Assembly: GCA_022496185.1 (NCBI GenBank)
Contig: WTXG01000516.1
Span: forward strand, 1-16,088
DNA from: Multifurca ochricompacta
Taxonomy: Eukaryota; Basidiomycota; Agaricomycetes; Russulales; Russulaceae
Direction: 5' to 3'
Length of the DNA: 16,088 nucleotides
Part shown: piece after piece, positions 9,695-16,088 of the stretch
Layout of the letters: every line of letters begins with the position of its first letter
Numbering within the stretch: position 1 is the first letter of the stretch
Notes under the pieces: model-generated
The model's input: the letters and a program-made list of their open reading frames with translations, nothing else
What the model was told of the DNA's origin: nothing
The model's database searches: none
Translations under genes and position numbers: made by a program

Positions 9695-9805
9695 AACAGA
9701 CATAGTGCAAATTTGTACTAGATACTACATCACTACTAGCTATCTTGCCTTGATTAGACTTAGAGCTTAGATGCAGAATAATGTGGTAGCAAGTGCTTTA
9801 TCTAT
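9695..9805 (-). repeat. MULE right terminal inverted repeat
   Basis: This is the reverse complement partner of 6188-6290, with an exact 18-bp block at 9748-9765 and an exact 12-bp block at 9794-9805. Small indels separate the blocks. It begins about 90 bp after the proposed transposase stop. Confidence 0.85.
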
Positions 9806-10905
9806 GATCCCTTATGCACATGGTCTTGCTGAGGATTAGCAGCATTGTGTCCAGGACTTAACTGCCACAGCTGGACTTGACTGTTCCATTACATGGCACT
9901 GCCAACCAAAGCCAGTCATTGCCAAAATCATTGCAATGGTAAGTTCTTATCTTCTTGTCTTTCTCATTCTTAGATGGATCTCCTAGGCTCAAGAGCACCA
10001 TCACTACTTCAAGTGATTCCCACATGGCTGGGCAATTGAAGAATTTATCAAGTCCAGCCTCAAGAACAAGCATGCCTATGCCTGTAAATGTGGATATTTT
10101 GCTGAAATGACAATCCTGGGTGATGTAGCAAGCAATAAGGACAAGGATGAAGAGGATGAGGATGATGAGGATGACAAGGACAGGGAGGATGAAGATGACA
10201 AGGGGTGACAGACTTGAAGGTAATGGGGGTAGCTCAGATACAGGCAATGCATGAAACATTATGACATTTTGCTGTGTTAGTATGGCCTGAATTTTGGCCA
10301 ATAACAATGTTTTGAAAAGTCCATGAAGGGATGGTTACATCCCAGTGTTCAGCATGTATTCTTGTCCATAACAGTTGAAAATTTACTACTAGCAGTATGA
10401 AACCTGATGATGAAACTATTACACAAAGTAGATAAAGTTTCCACTCCAAAGAACCCTGGAAAGTTGATGAAATTCAACCCATGTAGAGGTGTGTTATTTT
10501 TGCCCATATAAAGATGAAAACCATCCAATGGGACAATTTGTATGGCAACAGGGACTGGCCAGCTCATTTTTCTTGGGTTGTGCCTCAATTTGTAAGCAGC
10601 TGAGTTAGAAAAGTGATCAAGGACCTCGAAAACTCCTTTTCTTTATTTTGGAATATTTTGTTGCACAATTATGGTCATTGAGGCTGTGGAATAAAGTTGT
10701 GCAGATGAGAAGGAGAGTGGCCATGTCCAAGGTCATATTAAGAAAATTAAATGAACAGTAGAGTAGTTGCAAACATGAAATGAGTGTGTTTGTTAAGGAA
10801 TGGAATGGCTAGTGATTAAAATGCCAAAAGAGCGAGTAGGAATAGAAGCAATGGACAATAATCATTGGAAAGAATGGCATGGGCTACTGTTAGAGGGCTG
10901 GGGAG
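9806..10905. other. Gene-poor interval between the MULE and the kinase gene
   Basis: Apart from the acidic-tail relic at 10032-10208 I see no convincing coding frame on either strand. The sequence is AT-rich, contains no CpG from 9525 to about 10625, and has stops in all frames. It is probably the eroded body of an older repeat. Confidence 0.5.
10032..10208 (+). pseudogene. Coding relic with CxCG segment and acidic tail
   Basis: A 58-codon open stretch reads AIEEFIKSSLKNKHAYACKCGYFAE, then a run of Asp, Glu and Lys (about 25 residues), ending at TGA 10206. The frame upstream is closed by a TGA a few codons earlier. A possible very short intron (9939-9973, gtaagt...cttag) precedes it. The helix, then a YACKCGY turn, then an acidic tail, looks like the C-terminal end of a protein, but I do not recognise the family. 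Low-complexity acidic codons alone can stay open by chance. Confidence 0.3.
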
Positions 10906-13519
10906 TCAAAGGGATGAATCAAGGACCCTTGTGATTCCCAAATTGTAGTCAGTTGGTACTTGAAAGAATCTGCAAAAGTGGTTGCATGATGGTGGGTCTT
11001 GAAGTTTGATGACACTGGGCACATTTCCTTCAGCAAAAATGTACCCCAATGCACTATAGTACAGTATCAATAATTTGGTCAATATAAATGATATGTAAGC
11101 ATTGATCTCACCTGTCAGTTATGATTTGAGGGTCACTTAGGACCAAAGTTTCCACCTAGTAGTAAAAGCAACACAGAGATATATGAAGGGAGCCATTCTC
11201 GAAGATTAGACTCACCTTGATAATCAGCAACAAATGCCTTTTTTTTGTTTTGAAGTACTGAACATGCTGTGAGAAGGCAGAAACTCTGCTTGCTCCTCGT
11301 CATCTTCATTGGTAAACGAGACTGGAGCAGCCGACACATTGTTCAGATACTTCCTGAAGTGGCCTTCATCCCCACCAATCACTTCCTCCAACAGGAATGC
11401 CCTGGCCTCATCAAATTCACTTGTGACATGCTCAATAGCTAGTGAAGCTTCAACAAAGTGCATGCGAGGAATCTGAAATGGTGGCACTCCATGACGTGAT
11501 ACCTTGTCAATGAACTTGTACACTAGGTTGAGGAGTATGAGCCCAGACAAGACAAGCTATCTCCATTGTGAGATTGCAGACTTGGGTAACGCCATCATGG
11601 GGGATGTTCTGGGTGATTTGCATGGACCTTGGCTGCAGTCGATTGTTGCGGTCTTTTGATAGAATGTCTGTTTGGCACAGACCTCGAATCCAGCTCCAAA
11701 AAGATCCTGGCTTGCAGTTCCAAATGTAGCAAGCTTAAAACCACCCTTTTTCTGATTCAGCGGCAAAAACTCCAAGTGCAATGACGTCTCGTGAGCTGGC
11801 CCCAAGTACCATTTGTATTAATATCCTCCTGATGTGGCTGCAATAACTCTTCCAGTGTCCGATGCACGACATGGTAGGTGGTAACATTGATTGACTTTGT
11901 TTCAACTGTGAATTTTTACAATTAGGTCCTTGCTTTGAATGTAATTTATCACAACACGCAATCCTCACATAGGCGGCAGGCTGCCCTTATGTCAGTGGTT
12001 TCTGAGATCTGAGTGCATTCCCCAACTGGAGTGATTTGGTGATACTTCAAGCTGGGTGTTTTTGTGTGTGCGCTTGGGAGGTGGCGAAGCAGGTGTAGAG
12101 GTGGAGGCTATATTTGCATGGGAAGATGATGCTGCAGTCCTCGATCCTGAATGGATGCTGGTGTGCACCTGCTTCCCTGACTTGCAGATCATGCTGTCCC
12201 GCCTATTTTGTGGGGAGAAACATCAGTTGATCAGTCACATAGACATCAGTGAGTGTTTCATGCCTCTTGCAATCTCTCCATCTCCTTCATTTCAGCATAA
12301 TCAAGATATTGGTTGTAAATTGCATTTGGGATGTGGAAGAGAATGATGCAGCAGCCTGCCTTGAATGTCAATCCACCCTTTCCAGATTTGAAAAACTGGC
12401 GCGCGATCACCTGATCTGGGTTCAAGGGTTTAATTTCAACCCATTCCTTCATCCTCATAATAATGTCATTGATTTCTAGTGGGAACCCTTCCCTTGATGT
12501 AGGCATTCCACACAGGTAAAAGACATTCATAGAGGAGGCTCTTGAGCTCAACAGCACCAATATGAACAGGAACGTTATCGACTGCTTGGAGAACATCCTT
12601 GAAACAAGGTATCTATGTCAGTCCCATGAGACCCATGTTTTTAAGTGTCTGACTTACTCCAATCAGCTGCGCCTTTGTCTTTTCAACTGGCATATGAACA
12701 GCCCGAACCTCGACAATTACCACATGACCACCATGAAGTGCATATGCATTATTTGCAAGGGTTTGACGAGTCATCTGATAAGACAAGTGATTATTGGTAT
12801 AACCAGAACTGCCTCCCAGCACTACCCCTGCAGATGCGGTGAAGGGAGAAGCCTGAGGCCTTTTCCCTGGAAGTTGAATGGTAGGAATTGCAGTTGCCAT
12901 GCGAACAGGCCCATTGGTGGACTGGACCAGATGACCAGCCTGGAATGTCGGGAGTGAACTGCGTTGCGCAATGGATTTGAGTATGCAAAGCCAACTGGCT
13001 GAACAACATTGGTATATTCTGGAGGATAGATGTGAGTTTCTCTTGCATGAGTCAAAGTCAGTAAAACATTGCACTAACGTCCACATTGTGCCTTTGCTAT
13101 CTGTTGATGAACTGCTTGACGACGTTCTACATTCAGTTGTGCTGATGCCACACTCTGGTCCACTTCAATTTCTACAAGATATTCATCAATACCATTGCAA
13201 TGTGCCATGAAGCAAGATTCAGAAGTATGTACCTCTGCGCCTTGTGGTCTCCTTCTGTTTATAGTATTGGTAGCAGCCCTGACAGACTCTATGACCTCCT
13301 TGGCTGGGATGTTGCTATGAAGATAGAATGTGTCTGTTCCGGGAGGGAACGTCTTGGTTGGGCAACCTTCTCTATCACAGATGACAGCTTTCTCCTTGTC
13401 AATGTTTGTGAAATCAGCAGAATAACCCTCATTCCATTGGTGTCAAACCAGATGTGGTAGAGAATGGAGAAAAACTTGATGGTAGGTGCTGCCCAGCTGT
13501 TTTCACACTTAGTAGCCAT
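10906..13519 (-). pseudogene. Fungal alpha-kinase (MHCK/eEF2K type), degenerate
   Basis: Alpha-kinases phosphorylate Ser/Thr and are unlike ordinary protein kinases. The kinase domain is readable: GGFKLATFG, then VCAKQTFYQ with the ATP-site Lys at 11671-11673, PPFQIPRMHFVEASLAIEH, FLLEEVIGGDEGHFRKYLNN, AFVADYQG, LSDPQIITD, EGNVPSV and CNHFC. The DYQG and DPQI motifs are the alpha-kinase nucleotide and metal site. The His usually two residues before the first zinc Cys is Pro here. The N-terminal part (13519-12258) includes ICDREGCPT, an open exon with AHCNGIDEYLVEIEVDQS, and ILFHIPNAIYNQYLDYAEM. Introns fitted by frame are 13019-13078, 12598-12657, 11156-11215 and 11054-11111. Frameshifts near 13430, 12925, 12490, 11250 and 11150 and a stop in CRLCEDCVL* kill it. 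The stop codon is at 10906-10908. Confidence 0.85.
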
Positions 13520-13628
13520 CACAGTGAATATAATTTAGCTTCATTATGTGTACTGTTCTCCACCAGGACATAACAATTTTCATTGCCATTGCAATAGAAA
13601 ACACTCAGTCACTAAAATCAGCATATTC
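13520..13628. other. Short spacer between two minus-strand pseudogenes
   Basis: About 109 bp separate the integrase stop (13629) from the proposed kinase ATG (13519). No promoter element is recognisable. The CpG content changes sharply at this point. Confidence 0.5.
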
Positions 13629-15311
13629 TCAAAGATCTACCACATTTTCAATATCAACACCCTCACCATTGTGACCTCTGTCATCACTCAGTGGAGGATC
13701 CTCTAACCCTCCATAGTACACATACCCATTCTCACCTATGATGTTGTCTCCATGCCACAATTCATGCAAACCAGTCAGAATGGGGACTTCCCCATCAGCA
13801 CCTTCATCTGCCATGTGAAGTGCCTTGGCAAGTTGGGGATCATCCAGTAAGGCATGAAAAAGTGCAAGGAGGTCTTGATATATTGTCCAAAATGTGAGGG
13901 ATGATACCACAGGTTCACCCATGGCATGATAGAATGTTGTTATTTGCTTGATGAAAGTTGGCAGAATGAGTTGAAAAACAGAATCATGTGGTTGTACCCA
14001 TTCTTGCTCCATCTCATCATAAAAGTTCAGGACACACAACAACCTCAACAATATTTTTAGTTCACATTGGCATAGTGGGGGGAATCAATTGTGTCATACC
14101 TTAAAATTTTGTGATCCATACAGATGCAGCTTCACATGAATTATATCAGGAATGCCTTGTGGCAAAATTTTGTGCTTGTCAGCCTGTCAAGGCTGGAGTT
14201 GAACTGCCACACCCATGCATCAAGCTCTGCTTGAAGCCATGGGATTGCAAGCCACTGGAAAACAAGTCTGCATAAAATGATATGATTAGGGTTCACTACA
14301 AGAAGCCATAACTAATGACCTTACTTCTCAAGCAGGTCATCAGGATTATATAGCCCATTATTATATCCAAAATTGAGATGGTCTTCAAAGCCAGGTGTGA
14401 ATTGGCATTGCAACAGGGACCAGGCAATTTCAGGCTTGATGTTTGACTTCTCAATGCACCAGTGATGTTGTAATGTACTGACCAAGGAGGGATCCAACTG
14501 GTGGTGCATGACAGTATGGCAGTTTGTGACACCATTGTTTTCTGTTCCATGGTCACTCTGTGTAACAAGGGGTATACCTGGTTATAAAGGGATGTCGGTG
14601 GAGGATATTGAGCAGACACCGTGACCACCAACATACCTCCAACTTTACACCCAGCTTCAAGATAATAACTTGCAATCAGTCAGGGATTGTGATTGCACCA
14701 CCAGACCTTCAACCATGCAATATGGCCAGGATACAGATCAAGGCCAATGTGCAGCCATAAGCCAAACCTTTTCCACTTATTGTGTTGATCAATTGTCAGT
14801 ATATCCATGACACCAGCTGACCAAAATCACTTTCATTGAAACCTTTGTGCTTTCTGATGTTCAATGGCCTTTGGTTCTGTCTGTTTCAGAAACTTGGCAA
14901 TAGTTGCTCTGCAGTTTATGTCAAAAATACAGATTGCCAGGTGGACAATGAACATCACATACTTGGGCACCTTCAGACTATAGTCCTGATGTAACATAGT
15001 AACCATCTGCCAGGCACCCATTGTTGGAAATCATTCTCAAATTTCTTGTACAAAAGGGGCAATTGTTTCAAAACTAGCCTGTTGTTGTTGAGTTCCCTTC
15101 AACCCAAGTTTCTTGCAGACTCACTGCAAGGACTTTGTGCTTTGAAACAAACAGCATCACTAACATTTTTGAACAGAATTGCAGATTCACACATACCTGA
15201 AGCCATACTGAGATTTATCAAAGTGATCCAGAACATGTTTGACAATGCTCTGATCTGAAAACCCTAGATGCCAGTTATACTTGACCAGTGGATGAAGGTC
15301 CTTGTCAGGAG
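13629..15311 (-). pseudogene. Basidiomycete DDE integrase-core protein, degenerate
   Basis: This resembles the integrase-core genes common in mushroom genomes and presumably derives from a DNA-integrating element. The 5'-most exon (15197-15311) is open: LHPLVKYNWHLGFSDQSIVKHVLDHFDKSQYGF. The core follows: GVMDILTIDQHNKWKRFGLWLH (first Asp 14788-14790), PLVTQSDHGTENNGV (second Asp 14552-14554) and NIKPEIAWSLL (candidate Glu 14429-14431), then FTPGFEDHL, LVFQWLAIPWLQAELDAW and, in the last exon, HDSVFQLILPTF and GEPVVSSLTFWTIYQDLLALF up to the stop at 13629. Introns by frame are 14578-14636, 14268-14324 and 14044-14099, and a donor at 15196. TGA stops occur at 14827-14829, 14833-14835 and 14680-14682, with frameshifts near 14185 and 14020. 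The true 5' end may lie near 15390. Confidence 0.82.
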
Positions 15312-16088
15312 CTGGAAAATATATCACTTGAGAGCAAGAAAACAACTTTCCTGAACTATGCATGCAAGGGTTTGTGTTGGTTTCCCCATGGCATGGGAAG
15401 GAAATGCAAGCACTGAATATGTTACAGTTTCTGTTAGATGCATTTTGTATTATACATCATATCTTTTACAACACACCATTTCTCACACTCTAGACCCTCC
15501 TGATATGATGACTTCAGTCTAGACAACACTCTCAATACTTTCCTTTCCTCATGACATTGTCTCTGCCATTCTGTATAAGTACTGTGGCTTTCCAAGCTCT
15601 AGGACAGCAGTCTTGAGCTCTTATTTCTTACTTGGCTTTTGACCCAAAGAATCTTATCTGCTCCTTCATTGCTTTGACCTGTGTGTTAAGCAATTGTTTA
15701 AACACCCAAACTCTCTGAATGACCAAGCCAAGATGTTATGCCTGGTGTAGGACATTCTGCACAATGTGTGCATTCAACCTCTTGGAGTTTAAGACAGGAA
15801 GAGTCAACATTAAAGGGGCTGTTCCCTAAAATGATGTTGAATGGAGGGTGCCAGAAGCACTGAGACAACTAAGTTGAAAGTCAAAGGGGACTGTCCAGAA
15901 GACAAACACTGATGTATTCAATAAGTCAAGTCTGAGGTCTACAATGTAGGTACAGTGGACTTATATATGTAATGTGTGGTGTCTATAAGATAAGAGTCAT
16001 GGAGTCAGGTGGGCCCAAATATACAAAAGTGGATGGTGTAAAGCCTGGCTTCTGATAGGGAATTAAGTAAGTGTCTGGTCTTAAAGAT
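15312..16088. other. No gene recognised; CpG-free sequence
   Basis: No open frame above about 60 codons and no familiar motif was found on either strand. A missing first exon of the integrase gene could lie at about 15312-15400. The segment contains no CpG by eye, like the integrase gene beside it, and probably belongs to the same old repeat. Confidence 0.45.
15812..15896. repeat. Short imperfect direct repeat
   Basis: aaaggggctgttcc (15812-15825) and aaaggggactgtcc (15883-15896) lie 71 bp apart. They could be protein-binding or subterminal repeats of the element carrying the integrase gene, or chance. Confidence 0.25.

Larger units (their letters stand above)
6188..9805 (+). mobile_element. 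Mutator-like (MULE) DNA transposon with inverted repeats
   Basis: Two inverted repeats of about 103 and 111 bp flank a spliced MULE transposase gene, giving an element of about 3.6 kb. It has the structure of an autonomous element but a broken transposase. CpG content is intermediate between the copia element and the CpG-free blocks on both sides, which suggests an intermediate age. The outermost repeat ends and the expected 8-11 bp target duplication could not be fixed by eye. Weak similarity continues outward to about 6145 and 9846. Confidence 0.8.
9525..10625. other. CpG-free block 2
   Basis: No CpG is seen from the end of the MULE coding region to ggacctcgaa at about 10626. Only isolated CpGs then occur up to about 11198, so the 3' exons of the kinase gene lie in the depleted zone. 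The block includes the MULE right inverted repeat. Confidence 0.65.
13540..16088. other. CpG-depleted block 3
   Basis: Only about two CpGs (both within 14581-14640) are seen in roughly 2.5 kb. The block starts at the spacer between the kinase and integrase pseudogenes and reaches the right edge of the window. Stops in the integrase gene fall at positions consistent with CGA to TGA change. Confidence 0.75.

Noticed and set aside
9858..10307. Minus-strand frame of 149 codons with a run of Ile, Leu and Val resembling a membrane protein
   Set aside because: The hydrophobic run is the reverse complement of the acidic GAT/GAG-rich tract; there is no other support.
12562..12957. Plus-strand frame of 131 codons
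   Set aside because: It is antisense to the kinase N-terminal exon, which has splice signals and recognisable segments on the minus strand.

Overview
The window looks like a transposon-rich stretch of a filamentous basidiomycete (probably Agaricomycete) nuclear genome. The grounds are GT-AG introns of about 50-60 bp, a Ty1/copia element primed by half of the initiator tRNA, a MULE transposase with a SWIM finger, a fungal alpha-kinase, and a basidiomycete-type DDE integrase-core gene. I cannot name the species. There are no rRNA, tRNA or CRISPR loci, and every recognisable gene carries frameshifts or stops.

Layout. (1) 1-4173, minus strand: a Ty1/copia retrotransposon whose 3' part runs off the left edge. 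Read on the minus strand from 4173 down: a proposed 5' LTR (3608-4173), a primer binding site matching the anticodon half of initiator Met-tRNA (3593-3607), Gag with a CCHC knuckle, a DSGA protease, a D,D35E integrase, a Pro-rich linker, and reverse transcriptase with an HVDD box. (2) 4174-5550, plus: a decayed gene that the copia element seems to have interrupted, with a KOW-like block and a tandemly repeated exon-intron unit. (3) 5554 to about 5932, plus: two clean exons of an unknown gene, cut off downstream. (4) 6188-9805: a Mutator-like element with terminal inverted repeats of about 100 bp around a spliced, frameshifted transposase gene. (5) 9806-10905: mostly empty, with one acidic-tail coding relic. 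(6) 10906-13519, minus: a decayed alpha-kinase gene. (7) 13629-15311 or slightly beyond, minus: a decayed integrase-core gene. (8) 15312-16088: no gene recognised.

The strongest non-genic signal is a mosaic of CpG depletion. By eye, 4160-6295 and 9525-10625 hold no CpG, and 13540-16088 holds about two. The copia element is CpG-rich, and the MULE and most of the kinase gene are intermediate. Several stops in the old genes sit where Arg CGA codons are expected. I read this as CpG-directed mutation (RIP-like or methylation-driven) of older layers, with younger elements inserted later. The genes do not form a working pathway: this is a nested repeat graveyard, not a new functional system.
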